Below, one piece after another: positions 31,344 through 44,094 of a DNA stretch of 64,000 bases. The first letter of the stretch is position 1. Each line of letters begins with the position of its first letter. Position numbers and translations under genes: made by a program. The DNA comes from Pelomyxa schiedti (lineage: Eukaryota > Evosea > Pelobiontida > Pelomyxidae). The notes under the pieces were generated by a model that was given only the letters and a program-made list of their open reading frames with translations, had not been told where the DNA came from and made no database searches. The stretch spans positions 51,304-115,303 of the forward strand of contig JAHLWZ010000816.1 in the NCBI GenBank assembly GCA_020536535.1, read 5' to 3'.

Positions 31344-34300
31344 ATGAGCTCCGAAAACCGTCTGAAAAATCAGGTTAAAAAACAAATGGCTGACGACGAG
31401 CTGATACAAGTCACCGAGATACACTTCGACATCCGCGGGATGTCATGCTCGTACCCCCACCACTTTTTTTTCTTGTTGTTAATGATAGACAAAACACAAC
31501 AAAAAACCAATCGTCTGTTAAGCCAGTAACATCAACTCCCAAAACAAACAATGTATGTGAAACAGTGGGTGTGCCAACAACATCAGAAGAACATTGAGTA
31601 ACATTGGAGGAGTGGTGGGCGCACAAGTTACCAAGCCTGATGACATGGCCCGTGTTGGTGTTTTGAAGTCGTCGGGATTGGCTAGGAGGCCGGAGATACT
31701 CGCCAATGCGATAAAGCCTCTTGCTAATGGAAAGTTTTCTGCTACTGTTAGGCCTGCGGTACCTTGTCCCTTTGTTTTTGTGGTAACTAACTTGTTATAT
31801 TTTCTTTGGTGATTAAGCAAATTGACTCTGTTGTTGTGCGACTTGGAGTTACTGGATTGACTCTGTACCTCTCCTTCTTTCAAGTTCCCTCCTTAACAGA
31901 TTCCTAAGAGAGAACAAAGAGGCACTCGAATCCCAATTGAATGCTGTGTGGGGCGTGTGGCAGGTAACTGAGGAGCCTTTTCAATGGTCAACTAATACTG
32001 AAACTCACAGACCTCAATAGATTCAGCTAACAGTTCGGCAACGATTGTAGCTACCTGTCCAGAGGCTGACATTCTATCTGCAATACACGCTCCATTCTCA
32101 GTGCAGGTGCTCACTGATGCTGAAACTGCCTTGGACTCCAGAGAAACAGAAATTGTTTTACACATTGATGGCATGTCTTGCAGGCATTTTTGTTTCTGAA
32201 AAACGCTGCAGTAAGAAGAATAACAGGGGATGTCAGTCGCGAATAGAAAAGACCTTATCGCAACTTCCATCTGTGAGATCCGCTTCTGTTGACCTTGCTT
32301 CTAAAAAGGCAACAATTTTGGGCAAGGCACCAACTTCATCTATCCTCGATGCCATTTCCAGTCTGAACAAATTCACTGCCAGAGTCGTATGCGTTCAAGA
32401 GCTTACATCTTCACCTTGCGTTAGCACAGCCCCAGCAGTTCTTCCTTTTTCTCCCCCAATCGAAGTGGCTCCTGTCTGTGACCAACAACCTCAAATGCAA
32501 AATATTTCTCCTCCTTCGCAGCCTCGGAGCGAACAGCATTTACAAGTTCAATTCTCTTCAATCCCCCATATTGACACTAATGATGCAAGGAGAAGCCGGC
32601 GTTGGGTTCTGTCTTGATTGATGTACCAGACGATATTCGTCCCTCACTGACAGTTAAGTCTTCCTTTCATCTGGAAGGTATCATTTTACTTATTGCAGAC
32701 ATAGATGACGTATTCTTCCTTTCATAGGTTTGACATGTGCCTCGTGCGTGTCCAAGGTGGAGAAGGCAGTTCTTGCCCTCACTGGCGTAGAGACTGTCTC
32801 GGTTAATCTCCTGGCGAAACACATGTCCGTTCAACACAACCCACAAGTTGCCACTATTTCCCATATTAAGGTACGAAACAAACCGTGTGCTGTTAGTCTC
32901 ATACTATTCAGGAAGCTGTTGCATGTGCCGGGTATGAAATTTTCCACGAGACTTTCCAACCTGGGATTATTGTTCTAAAATTCGGTACTCATAGAAATTC
33001 ATTTTAAACCTTCCTGATTTTAAATACAGGTGCACCTATAACCTCAGCACTGAAGAACTTCATTTTTCAGCACCAAGGAGTCTCAAATGTGAATTTTGAT
33101 ATGGAGGCAAACCAGATTCAGGTTAATTACAATAAAGCAAGCTTATGATCTAAACAATTTTCCAGATACACTTTGATACCAGGCAGACCACGGCGAGGCG
33201 TTTAATTGAACATATTGCAACAGTAGTAAAAACATTTGAGATCTCCTCTGTTGCTTCCACAAACCCGACAGCTGACGTATTGGAGTCGTTGAAGAGAACA
33301 AAAGAGACTCAATACTATAAAGAAAAGTTCCTCTACAGGTTCGGATGTTTATTCTCTCCCGGCTGCTTATTATGCTCAGTTTAATCTTTGCCATCCCTTC
33401 CTTTGTGATATTCATGTTTTTTGACATGATTCCCTCTCTATCTGGCCTATTGAATATAATTCTTATACGAGGAGCAACGGTGGCAGGGATAATTGGGTTT
33501 GTGTTATCTACACCAGTTCAGTTATGGCTGGCCTTGCCATTTTACCACAGTGCCTGGAAGGTATTTTGACAAGTTACTGATTTGAAATTTACCACTGTGA
33601 AATGCTAGGCAATACTGCACCATACAACTAACATGGATGTTCTCGTGTCCCTTGGTACGAGATTGTAGTTATTACTCACGAACTTAAGTTGTTCAGGGAC
33701 TCTCTCTGCGTATTTGTTTAGTACTTTATCATTGCTTTTGGCTCTTGACGATCCCTTCTACAAGGTTTAAATTTTTCTTACCTGTGAAAAGGTTAACTCA
33801 CACAGGCAGAATACACGTTTGAGACAAGCATTTTTTTGATCACATTTGTTTTACTTGGTAGATACCTTGAGAATTACGCCAAGGTGCATTCCCTATTTCT
33901 TTAGTAACATCACTAAAACTAGCTTTGAACAGGGAAAAACATCAGTGGCTCTCACAAAATTGATCAATCTACAAGGTGCATCCTCCAACTCCCAAATCTA
34001 TCCAATCTCTTTCCCCAGCACCATATGCTGTTTTAGTCTCTAATGGTGAGGAAAAGCGGATCGATTCCCGGTTGGTTGAAATAGGAGATATACTTAGAGT
34101 AACTCCAGGTTCATCCAAGCTCTAAAGTTATTCCCTTAAATATTGCAAAGGTGAAAAAATTCCAGCAGATGGAAAAATATTGCAAGGCGAGGCAGAAATT
34201 GACCAAAGTTTACTGACAGGTTGCTTCGCCTTCCCTGAAAGGAAAGAATGTTAAGAAAAAATAGGCGAGTCTATGCCAGTACTGAAGCGACAAGACGAAA

Positions 34301-36285
34301 ATGTAATTGCTGGGGCAATAGTCATCAATGGCACGTTTACAATGCGAGCAATGCACGTCGGTATTCTCCTTAAACGGTTTCTTTACGATTATTCATCCAG
34401 CCCAGGCACTGAAACTATGCTATCAAAAATCGTGACATTGGTAGAACAAGCCCAGACCTCAAAACCACCGATGCAAGTACCACATCTTTCCACAATCAGT
34501 TCTAACCTCATCTTGTTAGAAAATGGTAGATAAAATCTCCGGTATCTTTGTTCCAGCTGTTATTTCGGTACGTATTCGGTTTTTCCATTTTACCGTTCTC
34601 ACATCTTTTAGGCTTCCATTATCACATTTATTGTTTGGTATTTCCTCATAAAAGCCGAAATTCACCCAGTACCTGAGTGGAAGCCCTCTGGTTTGTGGTT
34701 GTACGGATATTATTGAGAGCTCACTATCCGCAGGGACCTCAGATTTCCTTTTTGCCTTCACTTTTGGGGTGTCGGTCCTAGTGATAGCATGCCCTTGTGC
34801 TATGGGACTGGCAACACCAACAGGTACATGTCAGTTTTGGAAGGGATCATCCTCACTCTTCCAGCTGTGATGGTTGGAACTGGAATTGCAGCTCGCAAAG
34901 GCATTTTAATCAAAGAAGGAAAAGCGTTTGAAACAGCTGCCAAGCTTAACGCTGTTATTTTTGGTAAAACACTGGCTCCAAGCGATTCTAATTATTTTCA
35001 CAGATAAAACGGGCACCTTGACTCTTGGCACCCCCTCTGTAACTGATTTCTTTGTTGTTGATGGTCTAGATGAACTCAGTGTGCTGGAACTTGTTGCCTC
35101 CGCCGAAAGTTTAAGCAATCATCCACTTGCCAGAGCAATTTGTACTTATGCAAAACAGTATGTATAACACATGTTTCTCACGATAGCTCATCATTTTAAT
35201 CTACTACGCTCAGGAAGTCTGTACAGACAACTGCTCCAACACATCATCAAAATATCCTTGGGGAGGGTCAAATATCCACAATTCTGGACCACCAAGTGTT
35301 AATTGGCAAGTTATCTCTTCTCCAAAAGCAAAAAATCTCCTGCCCCAGTCATTTCTCCTCCGAGTTGGCTCCAAGACTTGAGGTATAGACGCCTTTCAAC
35401 CATGCAGCCTTTAACACTTCCAGACAATGGGAAAAACATGCATTTTCGTGTCGCTAGATTCTCGCTTTGTTTGTCTTATTGGAGTTGCAGATACCATCCG
35501 GCCAGAGGCCAAGCAAGTAGTATCATCTCTTACCAACAGAGGTCTAGATGTCTATCTTCTCACTGGGGACAACAGGTGACTTTATCCACCCAAAAAAAGC
35601 AAGTTCAAGTTCTCACCTACCCCAAGGGGTACAGCACTTTCTGTAGCCTCAACTCTCGGAATTAACAACGTGATGGCAGATGTGTTACCAGACCAGAAAG
35701 TTTCGAAGTATACTCCTTTGGCCCAATCCAACAAAAAAACAAGAACAAACTAACAGAGAATTTCCCTAACCCTAGGGTCAAGGAATTACAGCAACGAGGG
35801 CTTATAACCGCGATGATAGGAGATGGCATAAATGATGCCCCGGCACTTGCGCAATCCGATGTTGGAATAGCCGTAGGAGCGGGGCAGGATGTAGCTCTTG
35901 AAGCGGCGTCAGTAGTTCTCGTAAACAGTAACCTGCAGCAAGTGGTCGACGCCATTTCCATTTCTCAGAGAACCTTCTCAAGGATCAAGCTGAATTTACT
36001 CTGGGCATGCTTTTACAACGTTCTAGGTTCTTGATTCTTTATTACTTTAAGTAGAGTTTCTTTAATAAGGTACCAGTTTGTGAATTAACTTCATTTACAG
36101 CAATACCCATAGCTGCTGGCTTCATATATCCCATAATTCACCCACAAGTTCTGCCTCCATCAGGTATGCCCTTAATCCCATCCATCCCATAATAACTTCC
36201 GCCAGTTGCTGCGCTGGCCATGGCACTTTCCTCCGTCTCCGTAGTTACCTCCTCCCTCCTTCTACAAATCGGTGAAACCCCGTGA
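31344..36285 (+). CDS. P1B-type Cu+-transporting ATPase with five HMA-like repeats
   Basis: About 30 short exons join in frame. Five N-terminal HMA-like repeats follow each other. Repeats 1, 3 and 4 keep the metal pair (GMSCSGCANN, GMSCRGCQSR, GLTCASCVSK). Repeat 2 (GVTGLTLFLREN) and repeat 5 (GAPITSALKNF) lack it. The pump core has all key sites: NMDVLVSLGTLSAYLF, SLLTGESMPV, IACPCAMGLATPTG (metal site in the membrane), DKTGTLT (phosphorylated Asp), SNHPLARA, LLTGDN, GDGINDAPAL, and a final helix with AMALSSVSVV. It exports Cu+ from the cytosol into the secretory pathway or out of the cell (ATP7/CCC2-like). The intron inside repeat 3 uses a GC donor. MSSENRL at 31344 is taken as start; 31329 would overlap the upstream stop. 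Confidence 0.93.
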
Positions 36286-36488
36286 ACGGCTGTGATTCCC
36301 CGAATTCTGTAAGCTTCACAACACAACGACAAAGATCCTGTGTTCACTCGCACGTTTTTGTTGTTGTGCACAACACCCAGCAGAAATTCTTGAAAGATCT
36401 GATTTACCGGCAGGAAATGTTTCAGAATCCAAACAGCGTCGAGGATCATTTATTAAAAAAAATAAATAAAAGACTGCGGTAGGTCGGT

Positions 36489-38298
36489 ATGTCGGAGGAG
36501 TCGTATACGGTGGACGGGACGGTTTTGGGGATCGCTTTGGGCGTTGCTTTTGTACGTAGTAGTACAATTACATGTTGTTTACACGTTTTTCACCTCAAAA
36601 TAGGGTGCACCCACGCTTGTCATCCTTGTTGTTTTTTGTTGCTTCTCTCTTTCAAAGAGGTGCCTTTGTTGCCGAGTCATTGTCGCAATGCTAACCTCTC
36701 GTGAAGGACCAGGGCCCGCTTGTGTCACGGCTACTACTGCAAGAAGTGCTGCGTTCAGTGTTGCAGAAAACCTTGTAAACAGTGTTGCTTTAAGTGCAAA
36801 CGTTGCTGCTGTGGGAGGGGTAGCAGGTTAGTGCCATTTACAATAATAATACGTACTTAATTTACACAGCAAGGGAAAAATCAATTCGGCTCCTTTGTTA
36901 CTGTCAAACTTCTATGGCGTATCTCTGCCTTTTTCGATTTTGTACATTGTTCTAATGACTACAAGTGGCTTGCTGCTCGAGCGGCACCAAGCAAGGAAGA
37001 TATTGAACGTTACCTTAAGTTGTATCCTTTCTTCATGGAACTTGCATCGACAACTAGACTGCCATTTCCGTCATTTGACATGTTACTAATTTGGTTTATT
37101 CACGCTGTCAATCCTCAAGACTTTATAACACCGGCTGTGTTGAAGTCAAAGCTTCTTGTAAGGGACTTTTCCTTGTTGTTCACTTAGAAACTCACCACAA
37201 CAAAAGGTTACCCCTACTCCATCAGCAGATAAACTCACCAAGCTCTGGAAGGTGAAGTACAAAGTTGATTACCCAGCAGCTCCTCCCACTACTGTTTCAA
37301 CACCATCTTCATTCCCAGTGCTCAGTATTGACACAGCACTGAAAAGGGCAACAGCGTTGCACAACTATGCTGCGTCAATGTCTACCTTCTCCGTAACCAC
37401 GTGTGGCTTGAAAACTTTTCGGTTGAGATTTGTACGACTCGTTTCATTCTATGCATCACACAAAACATCTGCCGCACCAGTTCCGGAATACGTCACCGAA
37501 ACAAGGAAGTTACTAATTCCTCCACTGCCTATGGAGTTCGTGTGGCAATCTTTTATGCTCTTACCTAAAAAGTACTCCTCAATAACCACTGGGCAGTACG
37601 CCTCTGGCCCCCTTCCACACAGTGTCATGATTCCACGACAACAGGTATGTGCAGTGACCCAACCCACAAATACTAACCCTGTTATATCATCACAGGCCGT
37701 TGAAGCGAAATTAGCTTTCAGCCGAGTTTGGGAAGAGGCTTTCCATGAACAACTGAAATTGAGGCCTCTACCACCATCAGACCCAAAACCAGCTACAACC
37801 GAGCCGGAACCAAAGCCAAAGCCAACCAAGACACACAAGAAGCACCAGAAGCACCATCACCGGAAGCCCAGTGGTAGTGGCAGTGGCAGTGGCAGTGAGA
37901 GTGGGAAAGGCAAAAAAAGTGATAGTGAAAGCAGCAGCAGCAGCAGCAGTAGTAGTAGTGATTCTGACCATACCACCACAACACCGACGGTGCTTCCAGT
38001 TGTGTGTGCAGCCTGTGCCGGCTGCACCTCCTGCGCCTCTTGCTCCGTATGCTCAGCATGCACCTCATGCAGCAGTTGCTCCACATGCTCATCTTGCTCA
38101 TCTTGCTCATCATGTTCCACCTGCTCATCATGCTCCTCCTGCTCCTCATGCACCTCATGTGCAAGCTGCAGCTCCTGCAGCAGTGGTGGTGGGGGCGGTG
38201 GGGGTGATGGGGGTGGAGGTGGAAGCTCATGCAGTAGTTGTTCAGGAGGGGGTTGCAGCAGTTGTGGAGGAGGAGGCTGTGGTGGTTGTGGTGGCTAA
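36489..38298 (+). CDS. membrane-anchored GRDP/DUF1399-like protein with extreme Cys-rich ends
   Basis: The start is MSEESYTVDGTVLGIALG with a helix (APTLVILVVFCCFSLSK). An intron then leads to a dense Cys/Lys segment (GYYCKKCCVQCCRKPCK). The middle has SAFFDFVHCSNDYKWLAA, FPSFDMLLIWFIHAVNPQDF and further text like plant glycine-rich domain proteins (DUF1399), where the D-x-x-W-H/x-H-x-x-x-P box is central; here the box reads DMLLIWFIHAVNP. The C-terminal 130 residues are His/Lys-rich, then Ser-rich, then about 25 CSSC/CTSC-type units and a GGC end. Such thiol density suggests metal binding or disulfide crosslinking. The splice after CCCGRG is chosen by phase. Whether N-terminal and central parts are one gene is inferred. 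Confidence 0.65.
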
Positions 38299-38409
38299 CA
38301 ACAAAATTACCCCTCCAAGCTTCGAGACTTCAAAAGCATCACCAATTTTAGTTCTAATTTTTTTTTACTTCTCGAAAGAAAAGTTTTAGGCTGGGTGGTA
38401 ACTGAAACG

Positions 38410-39213
38410 ATGTATTGCGGTAATTTTGCGTTGTGGGCTATTGGATTCACTCTGTTCTGTTTCTGTGTGTTTCCTGGCGCTATTATGGTTAGACATGGCC
38501 AATCCACAGTGAAAATAAAGACGAGCTGCTTACTCTCTTTTTTCCCCTATCTACCACACAGATGGCAGTTGGGGGAGCAGGGTACAGTGATACATCCAAG
38601 AGGTGTAAGACACACTGCTGGGTAGTATGGGCCAATGTAACAGTGGACGGTGGCTCATACCAGTGCTGCACACAGCCCTCTTATAGGCAGTGCTACAACT
38701 GGGCCGACTGTTGTGACTACACCTGCCATTGCACACTCTATGCGGAATCATGCAGTGGTGTTTTTGTCCCATCTCTCAGGTCCATTTCCTATTCTAGATA
38801 AACAACACACAACTCGATGGCATTTGAAAACCAAGATCTTATCTGTTTAATATCTTGACACTACCAAGTACAGGGATGTCGATCACACAACAACCCAGTA
38901 CTCAGACTGTGCCGTTCCAGATTCCCAGTGTATAGAAGATGAATATTCCTGCATAACCACACCATCAGCAGTGAAGTTCGACAATGGAACCCAGACCTGG
39001 GAATGCTGGATTAATCCTGATCCCAATCTTGATGGAACCACATACACTACCTTTGACAGTGATTACTCTCAGACTGAGCTTGTGAATATATGTGTGGGTG
39101 CTGGTCTGTTTGGAGTTTCACTTGTGGGACTGGCTATTTTGGGACTTGCCTTTGCCTTGTACAAAATGAACATTAACATTGGCCACGACGTACAGTTCAA
39201 TTGGGGCAATTGA
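38410..39213 (+). CDS. Cys-rich single- or two-pass membrane protein, unknown family
   Basis: Three exons. The first encodes a signal or anchor helix (ALWAIGFTLFCFCVFPGA). The second is an ectodomain with many Cys (CKTHCWVVWANVTVDGG, QCCTQPSYRQCYNWADCCDY). The third begins YRDVDHTTTQYSDCAVPD, carries WECWINPDPNLDGTTY, and ends in a membrane helix (LVNICVGAGLFGVSLVGL) plus a short cytosolic tail. The 38764 donor and the acceptor before TACAGG restore the frame. Even Cys content and Asn-x-Thr sites fit an extracellular disulfide-bonded domain. No family is recognised. It lies next to another Cys-rich membrane protein. Confidence 0.65.
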
Positions 39214-39327
39214 GATTGACACCTTGGCAACTAGCAACGGCCGAATCATTATGATGACTGTACAAACCATTAATTCATTAAAAAATAAATACACACGGAT
39301 CTTTGGATCTGAACGTTTGCCGTGGGA

Positions 39328-40151
39328 ATGTTGTTTCTGTCGTTGGGGAGGATTGTGATCATAGACAGTACGATAGTGCAGTGGTTGTTGCGAGTCAAAT
39401 TGGCAACAAAGACATACCATGCATCAGAGAAAATGCACAAAGCCCAGCCTCTACGTGACCGTGTGGTAGGAAAAATTCATGCTCATGAGCAACACTCATT
39501 TCTTACTCTCTGAAACAAACAACATTTTGTTTGTGCATAGATGACTGGGGCTATGTTTGTTGGGTACATGGTTATGCCTTTTTTGTGGGCACTAGTGCCC
39601 AACTGGTGGATATTTGGCTCCACTTCTATTGATGTACCAGCCTATGGTTGGATTCAACTATTGGGGCTTATTGTTACTGCTGCGGGAGTGTGCCTATTCT
39701 GGCTCAGTCACAAGTTTCACTTCATTATTCTTAACGCAATGCTTCTCTAACACTACTCCCTGTTCCTTCTGGCTGTTAATTTCGCGTTTTTTTTTTTGGT
39801 GTTTGTTGCTTTGTTTGTGTTTACAGGCATTTAGGGGCTAATTGGAGCCCTTATGTGGAGGTTCTGAAGGAACAAAAGTTGATTACAACTGGCGTGTACT
39901 CATATGTGAGGCATCCAATGTACTCGGCCTTTTTCCTGCTTTCCTTTGGCCATGCACTTTCCGCTTTGAGGTGCCCTTGGGTTGCACTGTGTGGAATTGC
40001 TTCCGTTTTACTCATGTATCTCTCCCGTGTGACCAAAGAGGAGGCTGTGATGCGGGCGCAATTTGGTGTGCAGTACCAGAACTACTGTTTACACACACCA
40101 CGACTCATCCCCTGTCTTTCTCCGTGCCAATCCACAAACAAGAACAACTGA
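39328..40151 (+). CDS. isoprenylcysteine carboxyl methyltransferase-like membrane enzyme
   Basis: Three exons. The product starts MLFLSLGRIVIIDSTIVQW, has helices MFVGYMVMPFLWALVPNW and GWIQLLGLIVTAAGVCLFWL, and then the ICMT/PEMT methyl-donor motif after splicing: HKHLGANWSPYVEVLKEQKL, TTGVYSYVRHPMYSAFFLL, and LSRVTKEEAVMRAQFGVQY. The RHPMY and E..E...F...Y motifs bind S-adenosylmethionine in this family. It may methylate prenylated Cys or a small lipid; the compact form (about 215 residues) is closer to bacterial ICMT-like proteins than to human ICMT. The start is the ATG at 39328. Confidence 0.85.
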
Positions 40152-40209
40152 AGAGATAGATTTTTAGTCTTAAGTCACTTAGCCAACAATACAAGTCAAA
40201 AACCCAATA

Positions 40210-42704
40210 TTACCCATCCAAAGGGTAACCAGGACCAGTGTAGTTTGTTGGGTAGTAGTATGCCTGCTCCTCCAAAGTGAGCCAGGGCATCCATACATTG
40301 TTGAAATTTGCTGGATTGGAGCGTTCATCAACTTCGGTGTAAGGTGTCCAGGGGATGACCTTGAGAATTTCGTTAGCCTATTAGCACCCCAATCTGCAAG
40401 GAATTTTTACTGCATGCTGGCGATAGAAATCAAGCCTTTGCATTAATTCCTCTACTTTATCAGGCATGCTGTCTGCAAGGTTCTGAGGAAATTAGAGGGA
40501 TTATTTTTTGGTTTTGTTGAAGTAAACAAAACTGCTGAGGATATTAACCTTGTGCTCACAGGGATCGTCCTTCAAGTTGAATAGGCACATGGAAGTATTC
40601 ATGCAAGCATAGGGAAGCAGTGGGGGCCTTGGACAGTCCACACTGAAGGTGGCATAGTCCCACTCCAAGTCTGGTGGTGGGAACCACCCTATCTCATTGA
40701 ACAACAACTCGTTGTATAACAGTTTGTAGTCACCAGCTCTAATGGCATTTACCTATAAGTGCGATTACTAATCTGCATTTTCTCTGAATGCCGGTACATA
40801 CGCGTTCCCTACCGCCGGGGACATGAACAGCATGAATTATTTCGGTTCTGGGAGATTCTGCATCAGAGGCAATAGTATCCCAGAGATCAATTCCATCACC
40901 AGGAAGATAAGGGACTTCGTTATCACCTAAACCGATTGTAAAATTTGAATCTCTCAAAAGAAAAGGAAGAGCACACCAATCGTTAGTTCATGGTGAGCAT
41001 TTGGGTCTCCTGTGGCACCACGCTTTGCTGCGGTCAACAAGCTTGGCATCCAGTCCACCACGTGGATCAATTGATTTGATGTGTATCCCGTTTTAATCAA
41101 GCCATTTCCTCTGACAAAACCTACTGCCCTCACTCCCCCTTCAAAGTACGTATCCTTTAAAGAATTGGTTAGTTGGCAGAGATAACAGCAAAGAAAGTGT
41201 ACCTTCCCTCCCCTAAGCGGGAAATTTGAACCAGCATTGTGATTGAACATTTGGATTGGGGCTCCGCCGTTATCAGTAGAAAATATAAATAGAGTGTCAT
41301 CATATATTCCCGTACTCTGTAAGAATGATATCATATCTCCGACTGTAAAATCAAGAGCGGAAACTGCTCCTGCCACACTCTTCCTCATTGCCCGAGTTGT
41401 GCAACTACCCGTGCGTGTACGTTGCCGCGCACCGCAAGTCTCGTTTTCTGGTGAAATTGTATCGTCGAATGCGTGAATGTAGGAATCTGGAGCTTGTGGG
41501 GCGTATTTATCATTTGTATTGTGCACAGTCTAGAATTTAATTCAGTTAACTGGATACAATCTCAATAAAAAGAACCTGATGAGAAAGAAACATAAAGAAA
41601 GGTTGCTCCGGTCTGGATTCAAGATGCTCTTGAATCCACTGCTTGGCGACATCGTTAAACATGAAAGTCCTAATAAGATAATAAGATACTGATATAGCGC
41701 AGTTTCACGTACCCATAGTAGTTGTCCTTGCCATAAACTGGAGTTTCAGGAGATCCTCCTACGCCCTCAAAGAGGTCCAAAGCTTGTATGCCATAGATTG
41801 CGTCGTCTATATGGATTAGAATTAGTGGCTAGGGTAACGATTGAATTTCATTTATCAATACAGCATAAACTACACACTCCAGTGGTCGAAGTAATCTTCA
41901 TCAGGTCCCAGTAAACCAAAGCTTCGGTCAAAGCCACGTAGTGAAGGCTCATATTCAGGGGATTTGGATCCAAGGTGCCTTTACGCGAAAATGAACAGAG
42001 TCGTTCGAGGTGATACATTCTTACCATTTACCAACAAGGTAAGTTGAATAATTATAAAAGGATTTGAGATGAGCTGGAAGTAATGTGTATGTTAGGTTCA
42101 AGCCTGCTGCATTGTCACCAGTGTTGTAGGGCCAATCACAGCCAGTGTGTATCTGGAACAACATAATTCAATGGGAATGTGAGTGTCTTTTCGCATAAAT
42201 TACTTTTCTTGACAAGGAGTGTATCATTACAAAAGCAAACCTGACTTCTGGCAGATAGAAGTGAGGTCCTTGTTGGAGAACACACTGCATTCGTGTAACT
42301 TAAACATGTCAGAGAAGCGGATGAAAGGAAGTAATATAGTAACTATTGGTCCAAAACGACTGTCCCTGGGTCTTTTGCAAGTGCATCAATGTTTGGTGTC
42401 GGTATCTGAGGTGAACCATGGAAACTCACATCATTCCATCTGACAGGGAAAAAAAAAATTTTAAAAGAAGAAACTAATAACCGTGGAAACACAATATTAT
42501 TATATTATCGCGGCTCACCTCAAAAAACACAAAACGCCAAAACCACAATAAACTGCCGCTTGAAAGTGGATGGACAGAAAAAAAAAAGATAGTTTACCCA
42601 AGATCATCAATGAGCATAAAAAGGATGTGGGGCGCCTTGGCCCGAGAATACACCGCCAAACCAAACACAACCACAATGATCCACCACGAAACAGAAGCCC
42701 GCAT
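40210..42704 (-). CDS. secreted type I sulfatase (arylsulfatase-like)
   Basis: An N-terminal signal peptide (SWWIIVVVFGLAVYSRAK) is followed by PHILFMLIDDLG, the first metal-binding pair. After introns the formylglycine motif appears in NAVCSPTRTSLLSA, with Cys as the residue to be oxidised. KWHLGS (also catalytic), FDRSFGLLGPDEDYFDHW, and the second metal motif in FSTDNGGAPIQ follow. The C-terminal part has DWMPSLLTAA, FNLKDDPCEHK and NEILKVIPWTPYTEVDERS, ending at a TAA at 40210. The penultimate intron is 33 nt. It hydrolyses sulfate esters of sugars or aromatic compounds in the lysosome or outside the cell. It needs a formylglycine-generating enzyme, not seen in this window. Confidence 0.93.
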
Positions 42705-42945
42705 TTCCAACGAGAACGCACGTCTGTGTAAGAAAAGTCAAATGCAGTTTCTACAAAATTGGACAATTTCAGATGAATCGATCTTTGTTTTGTGGGCAGG
42801 GTACGGTTGAGGTGGCGGGTCTGAAGATGGACCGGCATTCTGTGTCAAATTATTGGCATCGTTCCCCTGCTGCATCAGGTTTGCGAAAACAGCTGTTTGG
42901 CAAAAAACCAGCCAACAAAGAAACTTGATCACAAACAAAACAAAA

Positions 42946-44094
42946 ATGTCGGGTGAAGAAGAGATTTTAGAAGAGGATGAAGTTATAGCATATAAAATAT
43001 TAGTTGTCGGTGCTGGCCACAGCGGCATGCATACATTCACTTTATGTTCGCTTCCTCTGACACGATTTTTCCTCTTCGTTAGGTAAATCGAGCTTGATTC
43101 ATCGAATCGTGGACAACCAATTCTCGAACGATTATATTCCGACTGTGAGTCTCCGTTCTTAAACTAATTTTGAGTGTGCTCACTTTTTTCTCTGGCATGA
43201 AGTTGGGGATAGATTTTTTGGTAAAAGAAATCGTTGTAGATAACAGAAAGGTCAGAGCGCATCTATGGGATATTGCAGGTACAAAACAACCTTGATTTTT
43301 AATTACTCCCTCTTTACTCTCACTACCAAGGTTCGTTGGTTAAAAAAAAAACCTCCCCCGAACCTTAGTAGTGAGTTGACACAAAAAATAATTAAATCAA
43401 CAAGAATACAAATTCAATCCTAAAAGGGCAAGAGAGATTCAGCAGTATGACCAGGGTTTGCATTTTTTGCCTTGAAAGAAGAAATTTTCTGACTTAGGCA
43501 AAGGTGTATTATCAAAAAGCAGTTGGCGCTTTTGTGGTCTTTGATGTCTCGTATGATCCTTCCAATCATGAATTCTGTACCAGTTAAACACTCTACAACA
43601 GAGACCCCAATACCTTCGATAAAATCTCAGAATGGAAAGAGGATATTGATAACAAGGTAGTTCTATCACCGTTTGACGTAAGGGCATACAACTCACCTTG
43701 TATGACAGGTCACATGGTCCGACGGCAGACCAATACCAGTTGTTCTTTTAGCCAACAAGGTACCCATTTGCTAGCTTCTACACCTTTTAACAATTTCGAC
43801 ATTTGTAGTGTGATATGCCAAAAGAAATGTTCTGTAAATCCGATGCAGAAATAGCCGCTGTCGCCAAAGAGTTCAATTTCATTAGCTGGTGTGTACCGCA
43901 CTTCCAATTCAACTTGACTCTCCTCACAAAGCAAAAACAGGTTCTATACAAGTGCCAAGAACAAAGAAAACCGAGGAGTGTGGGATGCCCTCAACCTACT
44001 CATTTCCACAATTGTCACCAATGATGTGCAACCAGAACCGGCACCTGCCCCAATGCCCAACCCAACACCGTCCCCAAAACGGTGTGACTGTTGA
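42946..44094 (+). CDS. Rab-family small GTPase (Rab32-like)
   Basis: Eight exons. The P-loop reads GAGHSGKSSLIHR only if intron 1 is removed with a GC donor (AGCG/GCATGC) and an AG acceptor; a GT donor nearby would break the loop. Then come switch I TLGIDF, WDIAGQERFSSMTR, FDVSDPNTFDKISEW, the base-binding LLANKCDM and FYTSAKN (SAK-type). The end is PSPKRCDC, a CxC prenylation site. Rabs recruit membrane-trafficking effectors; the extended acidic N-terminus and the TSAK form are near Rab32/38/7L1. The usual Thr of switch I is present. The precise subfamily is uncertain. Confidence 0.9.

Noticed and set aside
36200-36600. Minus-strand ORFs over the end of the Cu-ATPase
   Set aside because: Shadows of the conserved AMALSSVSVV exon and of the next gene's first exon.
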